From Alphaproteobacteria bacterium (GTDB taxonomy: Bacteria; Pseudomonadota; Alphaproteobacteria; Sphingomonadales; Sphingomonadaceae): DNA of 6,479 nucleotides. The position numbers and the translations under genes are program-made. Position 1 is the first letter of the stretch, and each line of letters begins with the position of its first letter. The notes under the pieces were generated by a model. It searched no databases. It saw only the letters and a list, made by a program, of their open reading frames with translations, and was not told the DNA's origin. The stretch spans positions 1 to 6,479 of the forward strand of contig JAHJWA010000400.1 in the NCBI GenBank assembly GCA_018828205.1. Direction: 5' to 3'. Positions 1 to 6,479 of this stretch are shown one piece after another.

Positions 1-614
1 TGCCGCTCGCCGATGCGATGGCGATCGCCTTCGTCTCGCCGATCTTCGTGGCGCTGTTCAGCGGGCCGCTGCTGGGCGAAAAGGTCCGCCCGGTGGTGTG
101 GCTGGTCTCGCTGGTGGCGCTGGGCGGGGTGGCGCTGATCCTGCGCCCCAATCTCGCCGAGCTGGGGATCGTGGCGCTGCTGCCGCTCGCCTCGGCCTTC
201 TTCTTCGCGCTGATGGTGGTGGCCAATCGCTCGAGCGCGGGTCAGGGCAGCGCGCTGTCGATGCAGGCCTTCATCGCGCTGTGGGCGACGCCGTTTCTGG
301 TGGTCGCCGCGCTGATCGGCGATCGCAGTTCGCTCGCCTCGCTCGAAATCGGCCCGCCCGACTGGACGGTGGTGGCGCGCTGCGCGCTGGTCGCGGTCAC
401 CGCCAGCGCGGCGCATTGGATCGCCTATCTGGGCACCATGCGCGCGGGCGCCTCGACCATCGCGCCGACCACCTATGTCCAGATCATCGTCGCGACCACG
501 CTGGGCTATCTGATCTTCGGCGATGTGCCCGATACGCCGACGCTGGCGGGCGCGGCGATCGTGGTCGGGGCAGGGCTGTTCCTGTGGTGGAGCACGCCCC
601 GGCGGGCGAAATAA
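1..614 (+). CDS. EamA/DMT-family transporter, C-terminal portion (5' end outside window)
   Basis: The reading frame is open from the left edge (first full codon at base 3) to a TAA at 612-614, giving 203 visible residues. The visible protein is almost entirely hydrophobic helices broken by short polar turns. The segment LLGEKV, after a helix carrying an SPIF motif, is typical of the end of the first EamA repeat. The rest (TM helices, a TYVQII segment, then a GD turn and a final helix ending in WWSTPRRAK) matches the second repeat. Full-length relatives have about 290-300 residues and ten helices, so roughly the first 90 residues are missing. The ATG at 18 is internal to a helix and is not the real start. 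The family exports metabolites or drugs across the inner membrane; the substrate cannot be told from sequence. It lies 69 bases upstream of glmS on the same strand, so read-through is possible. Confidence 0.85.
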   Translation, partial: PLADAMAIAFVSPIFVALFSGPLLGEKVRPVVWLVSLVALGGVALILRPNLAELGIVALLPLASAFFFALMVVANRSSAGQGSALSMQAFIALWATPFLVVAALIGDRSSLASLEIGPPDWTVVARCALVAVTASAAHWIAYLGTMRAGASTIAPTTYVQIIVATTLGYLIFGDVPDTPTLAGAAIVVGAGLFLWWSTPRRAK

Positions 615-631
615 TTGCGCAAGGCCCAAGA

Positions 632-660
632 GCCGCTAGAGCGGCAGGGCATTGTATTTT
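632..660 (+). terminator. Possible weak hairpin between the transporter gene and glmS
   Basis: GCCGC (632-636) can pair with GCGGC (641-645) around a TAGA loop. A short run of four T residues ends at 660, but 11 bases separate it from the stem. This could be a weak terminator for the upstream transporter or a leader hairpin for glmS. The stem is only five base pairs and the T run is short, so the function is uncertain. Confidence 0.22.
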
Positions 661-683
661 CGAGACTGAAGGCGGATCATTCT

Positions 684-2507
684 ATGTGCGGCATTATCGG
701 CATCGTGGGCAGGGAATCGGTTGCGGACCGGCTGGTCGATGGCCTCAGGCGGATGGAATACCGCGGCTACGACAGCGCCGGGCTGTGCACGATCCATGCG
801 GGCGATCTGGTGCGGCGCCGCGCGCAGGGCAAGCTCGCCAATCTGGTGGCCGAACTGGCCGAGCGGCCGGCGCCGGGCGATATCGGCATCGCGCACACCC
901 GCTGGGCCACCCACGGCGCGCCGACCGAAGACAACGCCCACCCGCATGCGACCGAGCATGTCGCGCTGGTCCACAACGGCATCATCGAGAATTTCAAGGA
1001 ATTGCGCGAGGAATTGCGCGCCGCCGGGCGCCGCTTCACCAGCCAGACCGATTCCGAAGTGGTCGCGCATCTGATCTCGCGCGAGGTCGAGGGCGGGGCG
1101 AGCCCGCAGGATGCCGTCCAGACCGTGCTGCCGCGGCTGCGCGGCGCCTTCGCGCTGGCGATCGCCTTCCGCAGCCATCCGGGCATGCTGATCGGCGCGC
1201 GCCGCGGCTCGCCGCTGGTGCTGGGCTATGGCGAGGAGGAGATGTATCTGGGCTCCGACGCGCTGGCGCTGGCGCCGCTGACGCAGCGGATCGCCTATCT
1301 CGAGGAGGGCGACTGGGTGGTGGTCCGCCGCGACAGCGCCGAAATCTTCGATGCCGAGAACGCGCCGGTCGAGCGCGAGGTGACCACTTCGGGCGCGTCC
1401 GCCGCATCGGTGGAAAAGGGCAATTACCGCCACTTCATGCAGAAGGAGATCTTCGAGCAGCCGACCGTGGTCGCGCAGACGCTGGGCTCCTATCTGCGTC
1501 AGGCGGACAATTCGATCGCGCTGCCGCAGTTCGATTTCGACCTGTCGGCGATCCGCCGGGTGACCATCGTCGCCTGCGGCACCTCCTATTACGCCGGGAT
1601 GGTCGCCAAATACTGGTTCGAACAATTCGCCCGCGTGCCCGTCGATATCGATGTCGCGAGCGAGTTCCGCTACCGCGACCCGGTTCTGGAAGAGGGCGGG
1701 CTCGCGCTGTTCATCAGCCAGAGCGGCGAGACCGCCGACACGCTCGCGGCGCTGCGGCATTGCAAGGCCCAGGGCCAGACCATCGCGGTGGTGGTCAACG
1801 TCCCCACCAGCTCCATGGCGCGCGAGGCCGATCTGCTGCTCCCGACCCACGCCGGCCCCGAGATCGGGGTCGCCTCGACCAAGGCCTTCACCTGCCAGCT
1901 CGCGGTGCTCGCGGCATTGGCGGCGCATATGGCGGTCAAGAAGGGGCTGATGGACCGCGCGCAGGAGGCCGAGGTGGTCGCCCATCTGCTCGAGGCGCCC
2001 GCCTCGCTCAACGCCGCGCTCGATCACGACGAGGATATCGCGGCGATGGCGCATCTCATCGCCCCCGCGCGCGACGTGCTCTATCTGGGCCGCGGGCCGG
2101 ACTTCCCGCTGGCGCTGGAAGGCGCGCTCAAGCTCAAGGAAATCAGCTATATCCACGCCGAGGGCTATGCCGCGGGCGAGATGAAGCACGGCCCGATCGC
2201 GCTGATCGACGACCAGGTCCCGGTGGTGGTGCTCGCCCCCTCGGGCCCGCTGTTCGAGAAGACCGTCTCCAACATGGAAGAGGTCCGCGCGCGCGGCGGG
2301 CAGGTGGTGCTGATCTCCGATGCCGAGGGGCTGGCGCAGGCGGGCGAGGGCTGCATCGCCACGATCGAAATGCCCCGGGTCCACCCGCTGATCGCGCCGC
2401 TGGTCTATGCGATCCCGGTGCAATTGCTCGCCTATCACGTGGCCTGCGTCAAAGGCACCGATGTCGACCAGCCGCGCAATCTCGCCAAATCGGTGACGGT
2501 GGAATAG
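684..2507 (+). CDS. glmS: Glutamine--fructose-6-phosphate aminotransferase (isomerizing), GlmS
   Basis: This cytosolic enzyme converts fructose-6-phosphate and glutamine to glucosamine-6-phosphate, the first committed step toward UDP-GlcNAc for peptidoglycan and lipid A. The ATG at 684 is chosen because the mature enzyme must begin with the catalytic cysteine (MCGIIGIVG). The frame is open 23 codons further upstream, but a longer start would bury this residue; a weak AAGGCGG lies about 9 bases before the ATG. The protein has 607 residues (E. coli has 609). The glutaminase domain, about 2-215, shows C2, R73-W74-x-T76-H77 and N98-G99. The two SIS sugar-isomerase domains, about 280-425 and 455-595, show the SQSGET phosphate-binding segment at 345-350, ASTKAFT, E486, H502 in MKHGP and K602 in the C-terminal LAKSVTVE. 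All residues known to be needed for both half-reactions appear present. No glmS-type ribozyme is apparent upstream. Confidence 0.98.
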   Translation: MCGIIGIVGRESVADRLVDGLRRMEYRGYDSAGLCTIHAGDLVRRRAQGKLANLVAELAERPAPGDIGIAHTRWATHGAPTEDNAHPHATEHVALVHNGIIENFKELREELRAAGRRFTSQTDSEVVAHLISREVEGGASPQDAVQTVLPRLRGAFALAIAFRSHPGMLIGARRGSPLVLGYGEEEMYLGSDALALAPLTQRIAYLEEGDWVVVRRDSAEIFDAENAPVEREVTTSGASAASVEKGNYRHFMQKEIFEQPTVVAQTLGSYLRQADNSIALPQFDFDLSAIRRVTIVACGTSYYAGMVAKYWFEQFARVPVDIDVASEFRYRDPVLEEGGLALFISQSGETADTLAALRHCKAQGQTIAVVVNVPTSSMAREADLLLPTHAGPEIGVASTKAFTCQLAVLAALAAHMAVKKGLMDRAQEAEVVAHLLEAPASLNAALDHDEDIAAMAHLIAPARDVLYLGRGPDFPLALEGALKLKEISYIHAEGYAAGEMKHGPIALIDDQVPVVVLAPSGPLFEKTVSNMEEVRARGGQVVLISDAEGLAQAGEGCIATIEMPRVHPLIAPLVYAIPVQLLAYHVACVKGTDVDQPRNLAKSVTVE

Positions 2508-2509
2508 CG

Positions 2510-2540
2510 CGCCGCAAAGGGCGGCGGGTGGAATTTTTTT
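2510..2540 (+). terminator. Probable intrinsic terminator after glmS
   Basis: A perfect six-base-pair stem, CGCCGC (2510-2515) with GCGGCG (2521-2526) around an AAAGG loop, starts two bases after the glmS stop. Seven T residues follow at 2534-2540. The seven-base spacer GGTGGAA between stem and T run is longer than in an ideal rho-independent terminator, which lowers confidence. It would separate glmS from the GGDEF/EAL gene. Confidence 0.45.
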
Positions 2541-2547
2541 CCATCGG

Positions 2548-2576
2548 TTCCGAAACTTGGATCCGAATTGGATAAT
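2548..2576 (+). promoter_or_regulatory. Candidate promoter for the GGDEF/EAL gene
   Basis: GATAAT at 2571-2576 matches five of six bases of the -10 consensus and sits in the most AT-rich part of the intergenic region. A poor -35 (TTCCGA, 2548-2553) lies 17 bases upstream. Transcription would start near 2583, leaving about 50 bases before the GTG at 2632. This rests on motif matching only. Confidence 0.3.
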
Positions 2577-2631
2577 CTACCGCGCCGCTTCCTTTACCCT
2601 CGCATAACCTTTTCGTCGTAATCGCGGTGCC

Positions 2632-4986
2632 GTGAGAAACCGGAAAACCGCCCCGATCGATTTCGCCGAAGGCATGAGCGCGGCCATCGTTCTGGGCGTC
2701 AAATCGCCTGTGGGGGGTGACTGGTCGCAATTGCAGGGTTCGCAATATGCGCTGCTCGCCGCGCGGCTGCCGATGCGGATCGCGCTTCACCTCGCCGGCG
2801 CGGCGCTGTTTTTCTTCCTGTTCCAGCCCTTCGTCGGCTCGCTGATCGTGGGCGCGTGGGCGGTGGTGGTGGTGCTGGTCACCGCCGACGGCGCGCGGCT
2901 CGATCTGGCGCTGCGCGATGCCAACCGGCGGATCTTCACCCGCGACGAATACCGCCGCCATACGCTCTACGCCGCGCTCAAGGGCGCGGTCTGGGTGGTC
3001 CCCGCCTTCCTGTTCATGCCCTATGCCGATCCGGCGACCAATGCGGTGGCCTGGGGCTTTACCGCCATGGTGCTGCTGGTCTCGGCGGTGTCGCGCTACG
3101 GCGCCCCGGCGGGCACGGTGGTGTTTTGCGCAGTGACCGCCTTGGGCACCGCTGCGGGGCTTTTCGTGATGGGCGAGACCGCGCTCGGCGCGGTGGCGAT
3201 CGCCACCGGCCTGGCCGCGACCTCGGGCACGATCGAGGGCGCGCGCGTCGCGCTCTCGGCGCGGATCGCGCAATTGGGCATGAACGAGAAGAGCGAGGTC
3301 GTCTCGCTGCTGCTGCGCGAATATGAGGATTCCGACGCCGACTGGCTGTTCGAACTCGACCCGCGGCGCCGGTTGCGCTCGGTCTCGCCGCGGCTCGCGG
3401 TGGCGCTGGGGCGCGAGCTCGCCGATATCGAGGGCCGCAGCTTCCTCGAGCTGATTTCGGGTAGCGCCTGGGAAACCGGGCGCTTCCCTTCCAGCCTCCA
3501 CGAATTCGCGGAAAAGCTGAAGAAGCGCGAGAATTTCTCCAACCTCGTGGTCGAGGTGATGGTCAACGACAAGCGCCGCTGGTGGGAATTGTCCGGCGCC
3601 TCGATCTTCAGCGAAAGCGGCAGCTATGCCGGTTTCCGCGGGGTGGGTTCGGATGTCACCACGCAGCGCGAATCCTCCGAGAAGATCGCCTATCTCGCGC
3701 GTTTCGACACGCTCACCGCGCTGCCCAACCGGCTGATGCTCAACGAGGCGTTGGGCGATGCGATCGCCTATGCCGAGAAATGGCGCACCCGCTGCGCCTT
3801 CCTGATGATCGATCTCGACCGCTTCAAGGCGGTCAATGATTCGCTCGGCCATCTGACCGGCGACCGACTGCTGGGCCAGGTCGCAGGCCGGCTCAAAAGC
3901 CTGATGACCGAGAACGAGATCTGCGGCCGGCTGGGCGGCGACGAGTTCGGCGTGGTGATCCGCGATGCCTCGGACCGCTCGCAGGTCGAGCAGGTGGCGA
4001 ATTCGATCATCGAGCATCTTTCCGAGCCCTATCAGGTCGATCAGCACATCCTCTATGTCGGCGCGAGCATCGGTGCCGCCTTCGGGCCGCGCGACGGACG
4101 TTCGGTCGAGGAATTGATGCGCAACGCCGACCTCTCGCTCTACCGCGCCAAGGATTCGGGCGGCGGCGAATACCGCGAATACGAACCCTCGCTGCACGCC
4201 TCCGCAGAGGAACGCCGCCAGCTCGAATTCTCGCTGCGCAACGCGCTCAAGAACGACGAGCTGTCGCTCAACTACCAGCCGGTGGTCGATGCCAACACCG
4301 AGGAGCTGGTCAGCTTCGAGGCGCTGGTGCGCTGGAACAGCGACGTCCACGGCGCGGTCAGCCCGGGCAAGTTCATCCCGCTGGCCGAGGACACCCGCCT
4401 GATCGTCCCGATCGGCAAATGGGTGATGCAGCAGGCCTGCTGCGAAGCGGCCAACTGGCCGGGGCATATCGGGATCAACGTCAACGTCTCGCCCGAGCAA
4501 TTGGTCGAACCCGATTTCGTCACCAGCGTGGTCCATGCGCTGTCGCACAGCGGCTTGCCTGCCGAACGGCTCGAGATCGAGGTCACCGAGAGCATCTTCC
4601 TGCGCGATGCCAATGTCGCGCGGCGGGCGCTGGAACAGGTGATGGCGCTGGGCTGCTCGGTGGCGCTCGACGATTTCGGCACCGGCTATTCCTCGCTCGG
4701 CTATCTGCGCAAGCTGCGCTTCTCGACCATCAAGGTCGACCAGACCTTCGTCCAGGGTGCCTCGCAGGACAGCGCCGAGAGCCTGGCGATCATCAATGCG
4801 GTGGTCGCGATGGCGCGCAGCCTGGGCATGACCACCACCGCCGAAGGCGTCGAGACCGCCGAGGAAGCCGAGATGATCCGCTCGATGGGCTGCAACAAGA
4901 TCCAGGGCTACCACTTCGGCCGCCCGATGCCCGCCGCCGAAGCGCGCCGGGTGTTCGAGCGCGAGGAGGCGCGGCGGCTGGCGTGA
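2632..4986 (+). CDS. Membrane-anchored PAS-GGDEF-EAL cyclic-di-GMP signalling protein
   Basis: The 784-residue protein is predicted to make and/or degrade cyclic-di-GMP at the inner membrane. The N-terminus has about six hydrophobic helices (near 48-65, 68-84, 114-130, 137-153, 160-178, 181-199). A helical linker follows, then a PAS-like domain at about 232-343 ending in GVGSDVTTQRE. The GGDEF domain, about 350-515, has DTLTALPNR from 359, metal-binding D394 in DLDRFK and an intact GGDEF at 435-439; the RxxD inhibitory site is replaced by TENE. The EAL domain, about 525-775, has EALVR from 563, N618, E650, D680-D681 in DDFGTGYSSL, K701, E738 and Q758, so all usual phosphodiesterase residues are present. 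The start is uncertain. An in-frame stop at 2605 leaves GTG 2632 (no clear Shine-Dalgarno) or ATG 2674 (GAAGG only one base away) as the main choices. The signal sensed is unknown. Confidence 0.93.
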   Translation: MRNRKTAPIDFAEGMSAAIVLGVKSPVGGDWSQLQGSQYALLAARLPMRIALHLAGAALFFFLFQPFVGSLIVGAWAVVVVLVTADGARLDLALRDANRRIFTRDEYRRHTLYAALKGAVWVVPAFLFMPYADPATNAVAWGFTAMVLLVSAVSRYGAPAGTVVFCAVTALGTAAGLFVMGETALGAVAIATGLAATSGTIEGARVALSARIAQLGMNEKSEVVSLLLREYEDSDADWLFELDPRRRLRSVSPRLAVALGRELADIEGRSFLELISGSAWETGRFPSSLHEFAEKLKKRENFSNLVVEVMVNDKRRWWELSGASIFSESGSYAGFRGVGSDVTTQRESSEKIAYLARFDTLTALPNRLMLNEALGDAIAYAEKWRTRCAFLMIDLDRFKAVNDSLGHLTGDRLLGQVAGRLKSLMTENEICGRLGGDEFGVVIRDASDRSQVEQVANSIIEHLSEPYQVDQHILYVGASIGAAFGPRDGRSVEELMRNADLSLYRAKDSGGGEYREYEPSLHASAEERRQLEFSLRNALKNDELSLNYQPVVDANTEELVSFEALVRWNSDVHGAVSPGKFIPLAEDTRLIVPIGKWVMQQACCEAANWPGHIGINVNVSPEQLVEPDFVTSVVHALSHSGLPAERLEIEVTESIFLRDANVARRALEQVMALGCSVALDDFGTGYSSLGYLRKLRFSTIKVDQTFVQGASQDSAESLAIINAVVAMARSLGMTTTAEGVETAEEAEMIRSMGCNKIQGYHFGRPMPAAEARRVFEREEARRLA

Positions 4987-5009
4987 TCCGATAGCGCCGG
5001 AGCGCCGCC

Positions 5010-5687
5010 TCAGGCGTGCGCCAGCGCCCGGATCGCATTCTCGAAGATGCGGCGCCCGTCGGTCCCGCCATGCGCGGCATCGACCGCGCGCTCGGGGTGC
5101 GGCATCATCCCCAGCACGGTTCCGGTCTCGTTGAGGATCCCGGCAATGTCGCGGCGCGAGCCGTTGCAGTTCTCGACATAGCGGAAAGCCACCCGGCCAT
5201 CGCCCTCGAGCCGGTCGAGCGTGGTCTCGTCGGCGAAATAATTGCCGTCGTGATGCGCCACCGGGATGCGCAGGCGCTGGCCCGCCTCGAGCCCGCGGGT
5301 GAACAGCGAATCGGGGTTGGCGACCGTGAGATCGACGGTGCGGCAGATAAAGTGCTGGCTGGCGTTGCGCATCAGCGCGCCGGGCAGGAGGCCGGCCTCG
5401 GTCAGCACCTGGAAACCGTTGCAGACGCCGAGCACGGGCACGCCGCGCTGCGCCGCCGCGGCGACCTCGCGCATGATCGGGCTGTTGGCCGCCATCGCGC
5501 CCGACCGCAGGTAGTCGCCATAGGAAAAGCCGCCGGGCAGGGCGATGAAGTCGAGCCGCTCGGGCAGCGCGCTGTCGCCGTGCCACACGCGGATCGGCTG
5601 TTCGCCCGACACCGATTCCAGCGCCACCGCCATGTCGCGGTCGCAATTGGAACCGGGAAAGGTGACGACCGCGGCGCGCAAGCTCAT
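5010..5687 (-). CDS. purQ: Phosphoribosylformylglycinamidine synthase subunit PurQ (glutaminase)
   Basis: PurQ hydrolyses glutamine and passes ammonia to PurL for the fourth step of purine synthesis (FGAR to FGAM). The 225-residue protein is the usual size for the small stand-alone form. It is a class I glutamine amidotransferase: the start AAVVTFPGSNCDRD and the oxyanion region GGFSYGDYLRSGA are characteristic. The nucleophile is C89 in LGVCNGFQ, and the rest of the triad is H197 and E199 in MMPHPERA. The ATG at 5687 overlaps the TGA of purS as ATGA, indicating translational coupling and an operon. The PurL subunit it needs is not within the window. The stop codon (TGA, 5012-5010) lies 23 bases from the end of the convergent GGDEF/EAL gene, inside a small CGCC/GGCG hairpin with no T run. 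Confidence 0.98.
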   Translation of the reverse strand: MSLRAAVVTFPGSNCDRDMAVALESVSGEQPIRVWHGDSALPERLDFIALPGGFSYGDYLRSGAMAANSPIMREVAAAAQRGVPVLGVCNGFQVLTEAGLLPGALMRNASQHFICRTVDLTVANPDSLFTRGLEAGQRLRIPVAHHDGNYFADETTLDRLEGDGRVAFRYVENCNGSRRDIAGILNETGTVLGMMPHPERAVDAAHGGTDGRRIFENAIRALAHA

Positions 5688-5920
5688 GGTGCGACTTTCT
5701 CGATGCGGTAATTCTCGATCACCGTGTTGGCGAGCAGCTTCTCGCACATGGCTTCCAGATCGGCATCGCCGGTGTCGTCCGCGACGGTGAGTTCGATCAG
5801 CCGCCCGATGCGGACGTCTTCGACGCCGGCAAAACCCAGCCCGTCGAGCGCATGGTGCACCGCGCGTCCCTGTGGATCGAGCACGCCGGGCTTGAGGCTG
5901 ACATGGATGCGGATTTTCAT
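5684..5920 (-). CDS. purS: Phosphoribosylformylglycinamidine synthase subunit PurS
   Basis: PurS is a small non-catalytic subunit that bridges PurL and PurQ in the FGAM synthase complex and helps ammonia transfer. The 78-residue protein begins MKIRIHVSLKPGVLDPQG, a family-typical start, continues with GRAVHHALDGLGF and a VRIGRLIEL strand, and ends with the NTVIENYRIEKV helix-strand. The ATG at 5920 is preferred over an in-frame ATG at 6007. It gives the normal family length, and AAAAAGG lies 10 bases upstream (5937-5931), while the extra 29 residues would be low-complexity glycine/alanine-rich sequence. Its TGA overlaps the purQ ATG by four bases. Confidence 0.97.
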   Translation of the reverse strand: MKIRIHVSLKPGVLDPQGRAVHHALDGLGFAGVEDVRIGRLIELTVADDTGDADLEAMCEKLLANTVIENYRIEKVAP

Positions 5921-5963
5921 GGGCGGCGAACCTTTTTCGAATGCGGCTGAGCTCGTGCCCGCG

Positions 5964-5992
5964 CCTATGCCGATGCCGCCGGGTTTTTGCAA
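5964..5992 (-). promoter_or_regulatory. Tentative promoter for purSQ
   Basis: On the minus strand TTGCAA (5992-5987, four of six bases of the -35 consensus) is followed after 17 bases by CATAGG (5969-5964, three of six of the -10). A start near 5957 would leave about 37 bases before purS. The match is weak, and read-through from the upstream peptidase-family gene is an equally good explanation. Confidence 0.18.
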
Positions 5993-6003
5993 TCGGGCGC
6001 GGG

Positions 6004-6479
6004 TCACTCGGAAGCGCTGGGCGCAGGAGCGGTCTCGGGGACGACGCGGACGCGCACCGCCTTGGCGGGATCGAGATATTCGGCCGCGAGCGCCTGCAGT
6101 TCCGCAGGCGTGATCGCCAGCTGGCGTTCCTTCGCCTCAAGAAACCGGCGGACATCCTCGGGCTGGCTCTGCGCGCGCGCGGCCAGGCCCATCCAGCCGG
6201 CGTTGGTCTTGAGCCGGTTGTCGAGCCCTTCGAGGATCGGCTGGCGCGCGCGTTCGACCATATCGGGGGAGGGGCCCTCGAGGATCATCGCGCGCACGGC
6301 CTCCTCGACGGCCTGCTCCGCGGCATCGAGCTGGGCGACATCGACCGCGGCGCCGAGGCTGAAGGTCCCGTAGCCGCGGTAGATATCCGACGGGCTGGAA
6401 TCGACCACGGGCGAATAGGTCTGGCCCAGCTCCTCGCGCAGCGTGTCGGTCAGCGCCAGCCGCATCACCCGCGACAGCA
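6004..6479 (-). CDS. M16-family zinc peptidase-like protein, C-terminal end (5' part outside window)
   Basis: The frame is open from the right edge to a TGA at 6006-6004, giving 157 visible residues. The visible part fits the C-terminal alpha/beta domain of insulinase/pitrilysin proteins. It has LREELGQTYSP near its beginning, a GTFSLGAAVD strand, a long helix with AEQAVEEAVRAMILEGP, the family-like MVERARQPILEGLDN helix, and a closing AITPAELQALAAEYLDP followed by a final strand. The R and Y of REELGQTY are seven residues apart, the same spacing as the substrate-contacting R/Y pair of insulin-degrading enzyme. The zinc-binding HxxEH would lie in the missing N-terminal half, so catalytic activity cannot be judged. 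The tail ETAPAPSASE is low complexity. It is on the same strand as purS, 83 bases upstream, and no strong terminator is visible between them. Confidence 0.88.
   Translation of the reverse strand, partial: LSRVMRLALTDTLREELGQTYSPVVDSSPSDIYRGYGTFSLGAAVDVAQLDAAEQAVEEAVRAMILEGPSPDMVERARQPILEGLDNRLKTNAGWMGLAARAQSQPEDVRRFLEAKERQLAITPAELQALAAEYLDPAKAVRVRVVPETAPAPSASE

Noticed and set aside
615..683. Possible 23-residue N-terminal extension of GlmS, or a glmS ribozyme in the leader.
   Set aside because: An extension would bury the essential N-terminal cysteine. The gap of 69 bases is too short for the ribozyme, which is known mainly from Gram-positive bacteria.
636..2438. 600-codon minus-strand open frame opposite glmS.
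   Set aside because: It mirrors glmS codons and has an H/R/D/Q-rich composition without motifs; it is a compositional shadow of a certain gene.
98..2575. 825-codon plus-strand open frame crossing the transporter and glmS in a different frame.
   Set aside because: The product is an Arg/Gly/Ala-rich string with no recognisable fold, while both overlapped frames encode clear family members.
4992..5006. Direct repeat AGCGCC-GG-AGCGCC just after the GGDEF/EAL gene.
   Set aside because: Six-base GC repeats are expected by chance at this base composition, and there is no larger repeat or mobile-element context.
2449..5646. Very long minus-strand open frame (over 1000 codons) running antisense to the GGDEF/EAL gene and into purQ in another frame.
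   Set aside because: Its product is low-complexity and rich in Arg, Gly, Ala, His and Asp with no domain pattern. High GC at third codon positions removes stop codons from opposing frames, and recognised genes cover the whole stretch.
5921..6007. 29-residue N-terminal extension of PurS starting at ATG 6007.
   Set aside because: PurS is normally about 80 residues and starts with the MKIRIHV-like strand. A Shine-Dalgarno sequence sits properly before the ATG at 5920, and the extension nearly touches the upstream gene's stop.
5010..6155. 381-codon minus-strand frame that would extend PurQ far upstream through purS.
   Set aside because: The extra N-terminal part is an Arg-rich out-of-frame reading of purS and the peptidase-family gene; PurQ has a clear start at 5687 coupled to the purS stop.

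Overview
The window is high-GC DNA with strong G/C bias at third codon positions. It reads as ordinary chromosome of an alphaproteobacterium, most likely order Sphingomonadales (Erythrobacter/Sphingomonas-like). That placement is inferred from base composition, protein style and a separate PurS/PurQ pair in place of the single large PurL of Gammaproteobacteria. It was not tested by any search. I see no insertion sequence, integrase, tRNA, CRISPR array, phage gene or composition break.

Left part, plus strand: the 3' two thirds of an EamA/DMT-family membrane transporter run off the left edge. After a 69-base gap comes a complete glmS, encoding the glutamine-dependent enzyme that makes glucosamine-6-phosphate for peptidoglycan and lipid A. 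A GC-rich hairpin followed by seven T residues lies just after glmS. A 124-base intergenic region then leads to a large cyclic-di-GMP signalling gene, a six-helix membrane module followed by PAS, GGDEF and EAL domains.

Right part, minus strand: reading leftward from the right edge, there is the C-terminal end of an M16-family zinc-peptidase-like protein (5' part outside the window), an 83-base gap, then purS and purQ overlapping by four bases (ATGA). PurS and PurQ are two of the three subunits of formylglycinamidine ribonucleotide synthase in purine synthesis; the third subunit, PurL, is not in the window. The purQ end converges on the end of the GGDEF/EAL gene, only 23 bases away.

Functionally the window is a mix of housekeeping genes: two glutamine amidotransferases of unrelated classes (GlmS with an N-terminal cysteine, PurQ with a Cys-His-Glu triad), a transporter, a peptidase-family protein and a second-messenger enzyme. 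The least described part is the membrane input module of the GGDEF/EAL protein. I found no convincing sign of an undescribed multi-gene system.
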